DNA from: Clostridiales bacterium
GTDB taxonomy: Bacteria > Bacillota > Clostridia > Oscillospirales > Oscillospiraceae
DNA: 43,673 nucleotides
Direction: 5' to 3'
Assembly: GCA_021205725.1 (NCBI GenBank)
Contig: JAJPWY010000089.1
Span: 1 to 43,673 of the forward strand
In this document: piece by piece, positions 6,461 to 14,130 of the stretch
Layout of the letters: each line of letters opens with the position of its first letter
Position numbering within the stretch: the first letter of the stretch is position 1
The notes under the pieces: generated by a model
What the model was told of the DNA's origin: nothing
Seen by the model: the letters and a program-made list of their open reading frames with translations, nothing else
Databases searched by the model: none
Position numbers and translations under genes: made by a program

Positions 6461-7461
6461 GACATTTCTTCCTCTTTTTTCTCCCCCGTCCCCAGATCGG
6501 CCTTGATCTGGCGGGTGATTTCCTCCACCTGCTCCATGGAGGAGAGCTGGGAGAGCTTCGTCTTCCATTTCACCCCGTTGCGTACCCCCTTGAGATACCA
6601 GGCGTAGCTCTTTCTCGCCTCCAGACAGGCGATGTGCTCTCCCTTCCACCGGCAGGCCAGGCGGAACTGGCGCAGGGCGGTGTCGCACCGCTCCTCCACC
6701 GTGGGCATGGGAGGGATCGGCTCACCCGCCAGATATGCCTTCACCCGCTGAAACAGCCAGGGATCGCCACAGGCCCCCCGGCCGATCATGATACCGTCTG
6801 CCCCGGTGACTGCCAGGATGTCCGCCGCCGCCTGAGGGGTAAAGACGTCCCCGTTGGCAAAGACGGGGATGGAGACCGCCTCCTTCACCTGGCGGATGAT
6901 GTCCCAGTCCGCCCGTCCGGCGTACATCTGGGTGCGTGTCCTGCCGTGGACGGTCAGGCCGGAAACTCCCGCCGACTCCAGCATCCGGGCAAACTCCACC
7001 GCATTCACATGGTATGCGTCCCAGCCCTTGCGGAACTTCACCGTCACCGGTCGCCCCGCTCCCTGAACGGCGGCCTCCGCCACCCGACAGGCCAGCTCCG
7101 GGTCACGCATCAGGGCGGAGCCGTCTCCGCCGGAGACGATCTTGTGCACCGGACAGCCCATGTTCACGTCGATGATCGCCGGGTCTGCCAGCTCCGCCAC
7201 CTTTGCCGCCGCCTCCCGGATGCAGACCGGGTCGCTGCCGAAGATCTGCACCGCCGCAGGCCGCTCCAACGGATCCAGGGTCATGAGTGGGATCGTCTTT
7301 TTGTCCTGGTAGCACAGGGCCTTGGCGCTGACCATCTCGGTGACGGTATAATCCGCCCCCAGCTCCCGGCAGATCACCCGGAAGGCCCGGTCTGTCACCC
7401 CCGCCATGGGAGCCAGCGCCAGCCCGCCGGACAGCTCCACGTCGCCGATCTTCACCGTCAT
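6457..7461 (-). CDS. dusB: tRNA-dihydrouridine synthase B
   Basis: A 334-aa FMN-dependent enzyme that reduces uridine to dihydrouridine in the tRNA D-loop. The TIM-barrel start LALAPMAGVTDRAFR binds FMN. The active-site segment IDVNMGCPVHKIV holds the catalytic Cys. HGRTRTQMYAG and NGDV..GADGIMIGRGACGDPWL complete the phosphate/FMN site, and the C-terminal helical tRNA-binding domain is present. Length is normal for DusB. The ATG at 7459-7461 has GGGAGG close by. The gene is transcribed toward tRNA-Val and ends within that tRNA's promoter. Confidence 0.95.
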   Translation of the reverse strand: MTVKIGDVELSGGLALAPMAGVTDRAFRVICRELGADYTVTEMVSAKALCYQDKKTIPLMTLDPLERPAAVQIFGSDPVCIREAAAKVAELADPAIIDVNMGCPVHKIVSGGDGSALMRDPELACRVAEAAVQGAGRPVTVKFRKGWDAYHVNAVEFARMLESAGVSGLTVHGRTRTQMYAGRADWDIIRQVKEAVSIPVFANGDVFTPQAAADILAVTGADGIMIGRGACGDPWLFQRVKAYLAGEPIPPMPTVEERCDTALRQFRLACRWKGEHIACLEARKSYAWYLKGVRNGVKWKTKLSQLSSMEQVEEITRQIKADLGTGEKKEEEMS

Positions 7462-7489
7462 CGCCTCCCTGTTCCTTCATCGTGGGTTC

Positions 7490-7518
7490 AGAATACCATA
7501 AAAAGCTGGAGAGGGCAA
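7490..7518 (-). promoter_or_regulatory. Promoter of dusB
   Basis: Minus strand TTGCCC (7513-7518), 17-base spacer, TATTCT (7490-7495). Confidence 0.6.
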
Positions 7519-7576
7519 GGGGCGGGGCGCTGCTTTTATGAAGCGCAACTCATACGATTCCGGGTCAGCTCCGGTT

Positions 7577-7608
7577 TAGTCCCTTTGATTCAAAATGATA
7601 AGGGACTA
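7577..7608. promoter_or_regulatory. Palindromic operator of the restriction-modification operon
   Basis: TAGTCCCTT, 14-base spacer, AAGGGACTA: a perfect 9-bp inverted repeat ending two bases before the -35 of the operon promoter. This position suits activation or autoregulation by the HTH protein encoded just downstream. Confidence 0.7.
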
Positions 7609-7610
7609 TA

Positions 7611-7639
7611 TTGATTTTTTCAACTCTGAGATTTATAAT
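7611..7639 (+). promoter_or_regulatory. Promoter of the restriction-modification operon
   Basis: TTGATT (7611-7616), 17-base spacer, perfect TATAAT (7634-7639). Transcription would start near 7646, which excludes an ATG at 7642 as start of the HTH gene. Confidence 0.8.
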
Positions 7640-7677
7640 AGATGTATAAACATTTTGGATTGAAAGAGGTACCTTCC

Positions 7678-7887
7678 ATGACCGTATCTGAGCAAATCAG
7701 GGTACTGTGCGTCAGAAGCAACATCAGCGTTTCCGAGCTGGCACGCAGGTTGGGGACTTCTCCCCAGAACTTCAACGCAAGGCTTAAAAGAGAGTCGTTT
7801 ACCGTGGCAGACCTGGAGCATATCGCAAATGTGACAGGCAGCTCCTTTGAGCGAAAATTTATCTTAAAGAATGGAGAGACAGTATAA
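7678..7887 (+). CDS. HTH controller-like protein of the restriction-modification operon
   Basis: A 69-aa protein that is almost entirely one Cro/C1-type helix-turn-helix (SVSELARRLGTSPQNFNARL as helices 2-3), the size and fold of restriction-modification controller (C) proteins. It starts at ATG 7678, with AAAGAGG upstream, after the promoter. Its stop overlaps the methyltransferase start (TAATG), so the two are translationally coupled. By analogy with C proteins it probably binds the palindrome at 7577-7608 and times methyltransferase and endonuclease expression. That role is inferred from position; it could also be a simple repressor. Confidence 0.8.
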   Translation: MTVSEQIRVLCVRSNISVSELARRLGTSPQNFNARLKRESFTVADLEHIANVTGSSFERKFILKNGETV

Positions 7888-9092
7888 TGGCGAACGATAG
7901 ATCGTCCTCCGCCTATCAGTCGTATCTTTCCAATCGAGATGTGATCTCCCTTTTCTCTGGCGCAATGGGACTTGATATTGGAATGATCAACGCCGGTTTA
8001 AATGTCGTGATTGGCCAGGATATTGATACCTCCTGCGTAGAGACGATGAGAGCGAACGGGCACAACGTTTTAAACGGCAATATCTGTGACATCCTCCCCC
8101 AACAGCTGCTCGACATCACCGGACTGAACGTTGGAGAGCCGTTTATGATCTGCGGCGGACCTCCCTGTCAGCCATTTTCCACAGCCGGGAAACGGATGGG
8201 AATCAATGATCCCAGGGGAAGTCTTTTTATGGATTTCATCCGGATGATAGACTACATCCGCCCCCGTTTCTTCGTTATGGAAAATGTAAAGGGCATCATG
8301 TCTGCCCCCTTGAAGCACATTCCAAACGCGGAAAGAGATGAAAATGACCCGGAGCAGCGGCTGGGCACCGTTCTGGATGTCATCCTCTCAGAGTTCAACA
8401 AGCTGGGCTATCAAACAGTCTATGGCCTTTTGGACGCAGTGAATTACGGAGTTCCTCAGTTCAGAGAACGATTCGTGCTCATTGGCAGCAGAGACGGAGA
8501 GGACATTTTCCTGCCGATACCGACTCATTTCCAAACACATCAACATCCTGCCTACAGATGGAAAACCGTTGGAGACGCCATCCGTGACCTGGAAAACGAT
8601 CAGAGCGAATGTGCGACCCTGAGCGCAGAGCGGAAAAAATATCTCCACATGGTTCCTGAGGGCGGAAACTGGAAAAATCTCCCGGAGGAGCTGATTCCCG
8701 CCGCCATGGGCGGCGCATATGAATCCGGAGGCGGAAAGGTCGGATTTTACAGGAGGCTGTCCTATGCGCAGCCGTCTCCTACCATCACCACGTCTCCCGC
8801 TCAAAAGGCGACCATGCTCTGCCATCCCAAGCTCGACAGACCTCTGAGCGTCAGAGAATACGCAAGGCTCCAGCAGTTCCCCGACGACTGGCAGTTTGTA
8901 GGTACCACAGCTGCAAAGTACAGACAAATCGGAAACGCTGTCCCGGTGGGACTGGCAACGGCCATTGGCATGGCCGTCCTGTCCACCGCAGAGAAGACGG
9001 CCGTAGTGGAGACAAAACGGTTCAGAGGGACGGGGGTTCACACCCGCATCAAAAATGCTCTGGAATTAGGAGGCACGGCAATTGGCTATTAA
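7887..9092 (+). CDS. DNA (cytosine-5) methyltransferase, type II
   Basis: A 401-aa C5 methyltransferase that protects host DNA from the endonuclease encoded next. Motif I is LFSGAMGLD (SAM binding, about 22-30), motif IV is GGPPCQPFS with catalytic Cys94, motif VI is ENV (132-134), motif VIII is QFRERFVLIG, the target-recognition region is about 220-320, and motif X is RQIGNAVPV near the C-terminus. All core motifs are intact. The start overlaps the HTH stop and the end overlaps the endonuclease start by 11 bases. GC is lower than in dusB or spoIIE, consistent with transfer. The recognition sequence cannot be read from the protein. Confidence 0.95.
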   Translation: MANDRSSSAYQSYLSNRDVISLFSGAMGLDIGMINAGLNVVIGQDIDTSCVETMRANGHNVLNGNICDILPQQLLDITGLNVGEPFMICGGPPCQPFSTAGKRMGINDPRGSLFMDFIRMIDYIRPRFFVMENVKGIMSAPLKHIPNAERDENDPEQRLGTVLDVILSEFNKLGYQTVYGLLDAVNYGVPQFRERFVLIGSRDGEDIFLPIPTHFQTHQHPAYRWKTVGDAIRDLENDQSECATLSAERKKYLHMVPEGGNWKNLPEELIPAAMGGAYESGGGKVGFYRRLSYAQPSPTITTSPAQKATMLCHPKLDRPLSVREYARLQQFPDDWQFVGTTAAKYRQIGNAVPVGLATAIGMAVLSTAEKTAVVETKRFRGTGVHTRIKNALELGGTAIGY

Positions 9093-9822
9093 CAATTCAT
9101 ATGATGAAAAAGCGATTATATCCGCAATCGCAACTGCGCTTGACACCTTTTACAGCACGCTGATCGAAAAAATCGACAAGCTGGATATCGTAAAGGTCAT
9201 GAAGCGTAAAAATCCCTATCTCTACCGGGCAAAGGCCATGGAAAATGCCTCTGAGATCGTGGAATCCGTTTTGAGCGCTTTCGTGAGCTCCAGTGAGGAA
9301 ACTATCTTCGGCAACTGTTTCTTCGAGCCCATCGCAATCGCCGCAAGCGGCGGCAACAAAGCCTTAGCCGAGGGAATCGACATCATGATCCAGGACGACG
9401 ACTCCAATACGATTTATGCTGTCGCTGTCAAAAGCGGGCCGGCTGTGTTTAACGCTGACAGCAAGAAGCGGCAGGAGCAAAATTTTATGGCAGCGTCTAA
9501 GCTGGCACAGCAGGCGAAGGCCCGGTATGAGGCCTATATCGGTTACTGCTACGGAAAGAAAAAGGAGAGCGGTCGAGGAAGACCGAAAATGTATCAGGAG
9601 CTTGCCGGGAAACGGTTTTGGGCCGAGCTGACCGGCGATGAGGAATTCTACATCAAAATCATCGGCTTTATGGGAACCTTGCCAGAGCAGTATGTGAGCT
9701 CCTACAAGGAGAGCTATAACAGGGCCTTTAACAGACTGGTCAGAGAGTTTTCCAATGATTTCTGTAGAGACGACGGCAGTATCGACTGGGAAAAGCTGGT
9801 TGCGTTCAATTCCGGAGACTGA
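9082..9822 (+). CDS. Type II restriction endonuclease, PD-(D/E)XK-like (probably PmeII-like family)
   Basis: A 246-aa protein placed and coupled as the endonuclease partner of the methyltransferase. The central region EGIDIMIQ (D100) ... YAVAVKSGP (K117) has the layout of a PD-(D/E)XK nuclease core. The residue two before Lys is Ala, so the usual second acidic residue is missing there and may be supplied from another position such as E72, E73 or E82. I recall the KSGP sequence from PmeII-type enzymes; this family call is from memory. The start is TTG at 9082, chosen for AGGAGG at 9068-9073 (8-base spacing) and the overlap with the methyltransferase. A terminator follows. Confidence 0.78.
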   Translation: MAINNSYDEKAIISAIATALDTFYSTLIEKIDKLDIVKVMKRKNPYLYRAKAMENASEIVESVLSAFVSSSEETIFGNCFFEPIAIAASGGNKALAEGIDIMIQDDDSNTIYAVAVKSGPAVFNADSKKRQEQNFMAASKLAQQAKARYEAYIGYCYGKKKESGRGRPKMYQELAGKRFWAELTGDEEFYIKIIGFMGTLPEQYVSSYKESYNRAFNRLVREFSNDFCRDDGSIDWEKLVAFNSGD

Positions 9823-9844
9823 TATTAGTTTACATAACACTGTT

Positions 9845-9868
9845 CCCCGCCTGCTCCGGCAGGCGGGG
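9845..9868. terminator. Terminator after the restriction-modification operon
   Basis: CCCCGCCTG, 6-base loop, CAGGCGGGG, then TTGCTTT. It lies between convergent genes and probably serves the plus-strand operon; it may also serve the minus-strand 90-aa gene. Confidence 0.75.
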
Positions 9869-9881
9869 TTGCTTTCCCTCC

Positions 9882-10154
9882 CTACACCACCAGCGCCAGC
9901 GCTCCGGCGCAGGCCGCCCCGGCCAGGAACCAGAGCCAGCGGCTGTACCGTCTGAGCCACTGGAACCGGCGTCCGGCCGGGGAATGTTTCCGCAGATAGC
10001 TGTCCGCCACCTCCTTTGCCTCCTGGACCACCTGCTGGGCCGTGACACCCTCCTGCTGGAGGGCGTCCTCCTTCAGCAGGAAGATGGCCTGTTCAAATAA
10101 TCGCTCGTCCGGCGAGCGCACCACGATGACCCGACGGGAGATGCCCTTTACCAT
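9882..10154 (-). CDS. Small conserved protein with a C-terminal membrane segment, 90 aa
   Basis: The N-terminal part (MVKGISRRVIVVRSPDERLF) is compact and conserved-looking, followed by a helical segment and a single C-terminal hydrophobic stretch (WLWFLAGAACAGALALVV) that would anchor it in the membrane, N-terminus inside. It lies 95 bases downstream of spoIIE on the same strand and may be co-transcribed with it. I recognise the pattern as a family of unknown function in this clade, from memory. The ATG at 10152-10154 is chosen over a GTG four codons earlier because GGAG precedes it. Confidence 0.7.
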   Translation of the reverse strand: MVKGISRRVIVVRSPDERLFEQAIFLLKEDALQQEGVTAQQVVQEAKEVADSYLRKHSPAGRRFQWLRRYSRWLWFLAGAACAGALALVV

Positions 10155-10249
10155 AACGCTCCACACCTTTCCAGAAACTGGAATCAGTATGGCCTCTCCG
10201 CCACCGGTTTATCCCGGGGGCGGAAAATTTTGTACGTTGCCGACGCAAA

Positions 10250-12667
10250 TCATCCCGCCCGGGGCGTCTGACGGCTCACCGCCTCGGTCTGCTGCCTCTC
10301 CGCCGCCTCCCGGCGCTTGAGCTGGAGGACGATGACCGTCCGGTCGTCCTTCCCGCCGCTGCTGCTCTGAAGGATGCGGGTCGCCAGCTCCTTTGGGCGC
10401 TCTCCCCGGAAATCCCGGATCAACTGCCAGAGCCAGTCGTCTCCCTCCCCGTCGGACACGCCGTCGCTGACCATCACCGCCATGTCCTCCGGGGCCAGGG
10501 AGAAGGACCGGACGTCCGGCCTGCTCTCCTGCCCAAATTCCAGCCCGGCGGGCAGACTGCCCCCGGACAGCTTTTTGACCCTTCCTCCCAGCCGCAGATA
10601 GGTGGGCGCGGCCCCCAGCTTATAGCTCCGGCACTCGCCGGAGAACAGATCCATGCCCAGCAGGTCGATGGTGGTAAAGCCCAGCTCGCTCTCCCCCCGG
10701 AGGGCCAGGGCGTTAGACAGGGTGGCCAGGGCGATGTCCGCCCCCACTCCGGCCTTGAGAAAGTCCTCCAGCAGGCGGAGGGCCAAATGGCTCTGCCCGG
10801 CGGCCCCGGGGCCGCTGCCCATGCCATCGCACAGCACCACCCACAGCCGTCCGTCCCGATCCCGGAACCAGTTGCCCCCGTCTCCGGAGACGGTCTGGCC
10901 CTCCTTGGAGAGGGCCGCCACCCCCGCCCGGGCCTGGAACCGGTCCTCCTGCACCAGAGTCAACCGCTGCACCCCCCGTTCCCGCTCCAGAGGGCCTGCG
11001 GCGAAGGCCATGCCCATGTTCCGGGACAGGTCGTCCAGCAGCGTCCCCTCCTGGGTCAGGCTCAGATCGCCGCCGGTGAGCTGAATGACCATTCTGCCCC
11101 GGGAATCTCTGCCCAGACGGATCTCCGCCTCCAGGCCGTGGCGGCGGAGAAACCGGAGCACCCCCGTGGCCTGCTCCGGGTCGGGCCGGAGATCGTTCTC
11201 CAGCTCCTTAGCCGCCTGTCCCAGCAGCTGGGAGAGCTGGGCGTACTGCCGCCACACCGCCGAGCGGCTGGCCCGGAGCCGGGCGTCCAGCTGCCGCCGG
11301 TGGAGCAGAGAGGCGTATTCCACATTGGCGGCGGAGATTAGCTCCCCCGCCCGGCGGCAGCTCGCCTCAAACCCCGCCGGGGCGTCGCTGAGCCGTCCGT
11401 AGCCCCGCTGCTTCATGGCCCCCAGCATTTGGCGAAAGGCCCGGTAGGTCTCGTGATAGTCCTGCTTCCAGCAGATCTCATACCGGGGGCAGTCCTGACA
11501 CACCTGCTCCGCCGCCCGGTCGAAGATCTGCTCCAGCCGCTGGTCGGTGACCGGACTTTGAACCAATCCCTTCCGCATATCCTCATACAGCGTCTGAAAG
11601 GCGTTTGCCTGGCCCATGAGCTTGGCCTGGAGCTGACGCCTGGAATAGGAGGGATGCTCCTGCACGGGCACCGCCCCGGCTCGGGGCAGGGCCTGAGGCC
11701 GATCCCTCGTCCTCCCACGGAATATCCTGGGCGGCAGGAGGAACACTCCCAGAGCGGCGGCGGCCAAGCTCACCGCCAGACTGATCTGCTCCTCTGCCGA
11801 GCCGTTCCACAGGGCGGTGAGGCTGCCACCGGCGAAAAAGAGCAGGCAGGACGCCAGCCGTCCCCGCTCTCTGGCGGCACCTGCCAGCAGACCTCCCAGG
11901 GCCAGGGCCCCGGTATACAGCCCGCCGCTGCTACAGCACAGATCCAGTACCAGACCCAGCACCACCCCGGTGGAAATCGCCTCCGGCCCCTGTCGCCGGG
12001 CCAGCACCAGCACCAGTGCGCCGGAGAGAGCCGCTCCCAGATTCAGCGGCCCGAACAGGCTTACCTCCCACAGCGCCGCCGCTAGACTGCCCCCCAGAAA
12101 GAGCAGGCCCGCCTGAGAGACACGGCCCGCCGGGGGAGCCTCCTCCGGTTCCAGCCAGGGACGGAGCCCCGCCCGGTACAGCCAGGCGGACAGGGCGATC
12201 AGCGCCATCTCCACCGCCTCTCCCGTCAGATCTGTCCGGCTCCACCGCTCGGTGGCCAGGGTGAACAGCCCGGTAAGGCCCCCCAGCAGGGCGCTGCACA
12301 CCGGCAAAAACCAGGCCCTGCGGTAGATGGCCAGGTCGTAAAAGGCAAAGGAGAGGGCATAGATCAAAATAGAGGCGGACACATAGCGCAGACCGCTGAC
12401 CAGGCCCAGGTTGGTCAGATATCCCAGGCTGGCCCCGATGAGAGCGCAGAACCCCCCCGGCCCGGAGCCGGAGGCCGCCACAAAGCCCAGGGCAAAGGGG
12501 GCGTAGCTGTCCATCACCCGGGGCAGGGTCAACGCCGCCCCCAGGGCCAGACGGCCCCCGCACTCCAGCAGGACGGGGACCGCCGGCTGGCGGAGGAGCC
12601 TCTCCCCCCGGTCCGCAAACCCCCGTCGGGCCTGTCTCCAGGCCCCGGAAAAGGAAGTCGCTTTCAT
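10250..12667 (-). CDS. spoIIE: Stage II sporulation protein E, membrane PP2C phosphatase
   Basis: An 805-aa phosphatase that dephosphorylates the anti-anti-sigma factor SpoIIAA and so activates sigma-F in the forespore; in Bacillus it also interacts with FtsZ at the polar septum. The N-terminal third is a multi-pass membrane domain (many Leu/Ala/Gly-rich segments). A regulatory middle region contains a Cys cluster (VCQDCPRYEIC). The C-terminal PP2C domain has VLCDGMGSGPGA, VMVSDGVSDGEGDD and GGKDDRTVIV, the metal-binding Asp set. Length is close to Bacillus SpoIIE. GAGGTGAG lies upstream of the ATG. Its presence shows that the organism carries the sporulation programme. Confidence 0.96.
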   Translation of the reverse strand: MKATSFSGAWRQARRGFADRGERLLRQPAVPVLLECGGRLALGAALTLPRVMDSYAPFALGFVAASGSGPGGFCALIGASLGYLTNLGLVSGLRYVSASILIYALSFAFYDLAIYRRAWFLPVCSALLGGLTGLFTLATERWSRTDLTGEAVEMALIALSAWLYRAGLRPWLEPEEAPPAGRVSQAGLLFLGGSLAAALWEVSLFGPLNLGAALSGALVLVLARRQGPEAISTGVVLGLVLDLCCSSGGLYTGALALGGLLAGAARERGRLASCLLFFAGGSLTALWNGSAEEQISLAVSLAAAALGVFLLPPRIFRGRTRDRPQALPRAGAVPVQEHPSYSRRQLQAKLMGQANAFQTLYEDMRKGLVQSPVTDQRLEQIFDRAAEQVCQDCPRYEICWKQDYHETYRAFRQMLGAMKQRGYGRLSDAPAGFEASCRRAGELISAANVEYASLLHRRQLDARLRASRSAVWRQYAQLSQLLGQAAKELENDLRPDPEQATGVLRFLRRHGLEAEIRLGRDSRGRMVIQLTGGDLSLTQEGTLLDDLSRNMGMAFAAGPLERERGVQRLTLVQEDRFQARAGVAALSKEGQTVSGDGGNWFRDRDGRLWVVLCDGMGSGPGAAGQSHLALRLLEDFLKAGVGADIALATLSNALALRGESELGFTTIDLLGMDLFSGECRSYKLGAAPTYLRLGGRVKKLSGGSLPAGLEFGQESRPDVRSFSLAPEDMAVMVSDGVSDGEGDDWLWQLIRDFRGERPKELATRILQSSSGGKDDRTVIVLQLKRREAAERQQTEAVSRQTPRAG

Positions 12668-12770
12668 TCGTACTCACCTCGTCTTTTGGATGAGATGATG
12701 ATACCAGCCCGACCCGGAAAAACCGGTCGGGAAATGGCCCGTCAGGCCGGAAATAGAGGACAAAGTTCCA

Positions 12771-12804
12771 ACAAAATAGGCCGCCTTTCCGGGAAAGGCG
12801 GCCT
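12771..12804 (-). terminator. Terminator of the sigma/anti-sigma operon
   Basis: Stem AGGCCGCCTTTC / GAAAGGCGGCCT around a short loop, followed on the minus strand by ATTTTGTT. It lies about 50 bases after the anti-sigma stop codon. Confidence 0.8.
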
Positions 12805-12855
12805 TGTGCGTGGGCTTCCTGCGCTTTTTATCGTTTGAGGGCCAAAAGTCTCTGT

Positions 12856-13491
12856 TTACCCGATAACTGTATAGTCCTCGGCAGCGCCCTCGGGCTCCGT
12901 GTCTACTGATACTTTATCTATATAGACCTCGTCTACATCCGTATAGCTGTCATCCAGATGGATGTCGAAATAATGCAGCTCTCCATCGTACTCTATCGCC
13001 ACCTTGCAGGTATTCTCACCATCTGCAAAGCAGTCCGTAATTTCCACTGTCTTTTCGTAGTAATATACCCAGATGGAGCCATCCTCTCTGATTTCTGCAC
13101 CAATGGACATCCCGTCCAAAATCTCCTCGGCAGATGCGGGCGTCTCGTTTCCGTTCTCATCCATGACCACCCCTTCGCCGCCGAACACCTGCTCGGTGCC
13201 GTCCTCCGCCTCATAGGTGAAGGTGTAGACGCCGTCCTCGCCGTCGGCCACCTCCACCTCTACCTGCTGGCCGGAGATCCAGGCGGTGAGCGCCGTCCGC
13301 ACCCCGCCCAGATCGGCGGCGTAGGCGGTGCCCGCTCCCCCCAGGAGCAGGGCGACGCAGGCGCAGGCCGCCGCCACACGCTGCCATAAAACGGTTCTTT
13401 GCTTTCTCTCCTTCGGCTCTGTCTCCAGGCAAATATCCCTGTCCGCGTGCAGCACGGAAAATGCCTGCTTGTACCTCTCACGATCCGTCAT
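12856..13491 (-). CDS. Probable membrane anti-sigma factor partner of the ECF sigma factor
   Basis: A 211-aa protein: a short charged cytoplasmic N-terminus (1-36), one membrane segment (about 38-58, VAAACACVALLLGGAGTAYA) and an acidic extracellular region of about 150 residues rich in Asp, Glu and Tyr. It overlaps the sigma gene by 14 bases and follows it, the usual place for an anti-sigma factor. No zinc-binding HxxxCxxC motif is visible, so it is not a classical ZAS protein. It may instead be a sensor or a sigma-controlled membrane protein. GGAGG lies 9 bases before the ATG. Confidence 0.65.
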   Translation of the reverse strand: MTDRERYKQAFSVLHADRDICLETEPKERKQRTVLWQRVAAACACVALLLGGAGTAYAADLGGVRTALTAWISGQQVEVEVADGEDGVYTFTYEAEDGTEQVFGGEGVVMDENGNETPASAEEILDGMSIGAEIREDGSIWVYYYEKTVEITDCFADGENTCKVAIEYDGELHYFDIHLDDSYTDVDEVYIDKVSVDTEPEGAAEDYTVIG

Positions 13492-13963
13492 CGTTCCACG
13501 CCTCCTTTAATGCGTCTTTTAACAACTTCCGTCCCCGGGACAGTCTCACCTTGACGTTGCTCTCGGTCAGCCCCAAAATCCGGGCGATCTCCCGGACGGA
13601 ATAGTCCTCGAAATAGAACAGATGAATGACGATGCGGTATTTCTCCGGCAGCCTCATCACCTGCCCGAACAGGTCCTCCGACTCCTCCGTCTCAAAGGAC
13701 AGCGTCTCCATATAGTCCTCCAGAGGAACGCTTTTTCGCCGCCAGAAGGAGCGGCGAACGTCCTTCGCCCGGTTGATGGCCACCCGCAGGAGCCACGCCC
13801 GGATATGCCCCTCGTCGGAAAATTCCCGGTCTGTCAGGTGGTATTGAAGGAAGGTGTCCTGTACCACGTCGTCCGCATCGGCGGCATTTTGGCAGATGTG
13901 AAACGCCGCAGCAAAGACGTTGTCCCGGTACCGCTCGATCAGCTCCTCTGTCGTCCGTCTCAT
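13478..13963 (-). CDS. ECF-type RNA polymerase sigma factor
   Basis: A 161-aa group-4 sigma factor. Region 2 runs about 1-75 (DNVFAAAFHICQNAADADDVVQ, then the RAWLLRVAINRAKD core) and region 4 about 105-155 (LPEKYRIVIHLFYFEDYSV, then REIARILGLTESNVKVRLSR, the -35-binding helix-turn-helix). There is no regulatory extension. Start: GGGGAGGG is followed by ATGCCCATG; the second ATG (13961-13963) has correct spacing, the first almost none. It is co-transcribed with and overlaps the membrane protein gene downstream. A promoter resembling ECF targets lies upstream, suggesting autoregulation. Confidence 0.93.
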   Translation of the reverse strand: MRRTTEELIERYRDNVFAAAFHICQNAADADDVVQDTFLQYHLTDREFSDEGHIRAWLLRVAINRAKDVRRSFWRRKSVPLEDYMETLSFETEESEDLFGQVMRLPEKYRIVIHLFYFEDYSVREIARILGLTESNVKVRLSRGRKLLKDALKEAWNDDGS

Positions 13964-14016
13964 GGGCATCCCTCCCCTCTGTCTCTGTGGTATTCTGAAA
14001 GGCCCTTCACCAATAC

Positions 14017-14043
14017 ATCGTTTCAAACGCCGGAAAGGTTACA
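14017..14043 (-). promoter_or_regulatory. Possible ECF-type autoregulated promoter
   Basis: Minus strand TGTAAC (14038-14043), 17-base spacer, CGAT (14017-14020). This resembles the TGAAAC/CGTA pattern of extracytoplasmic sigma factors and lies about 55 bases upstream of the sigma start. Confidence 0.4.
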
Positions 14044-14069
14044 CTGCGCCAGCACTTTTTGCAGCAGAA

Positions 14070-14107
14070 AAGGCCCTGTGGAGAAAATCCATTCTCCACA
14101 GGGCCTT
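14070..14107 (-). terminator. Terminator of pta
   Basis: Perfect 16-bp stem AAGGCCCTGTGGAGAA / TTCTCCACAGGGCCTT with a short loop, ending in TTTT on the minus strand, 24 bases after the pta stop codon. Confidence 0.9.
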
Positions 14108-14130
14108 ACCGTTGTCTTGTTTTTTCCGCC

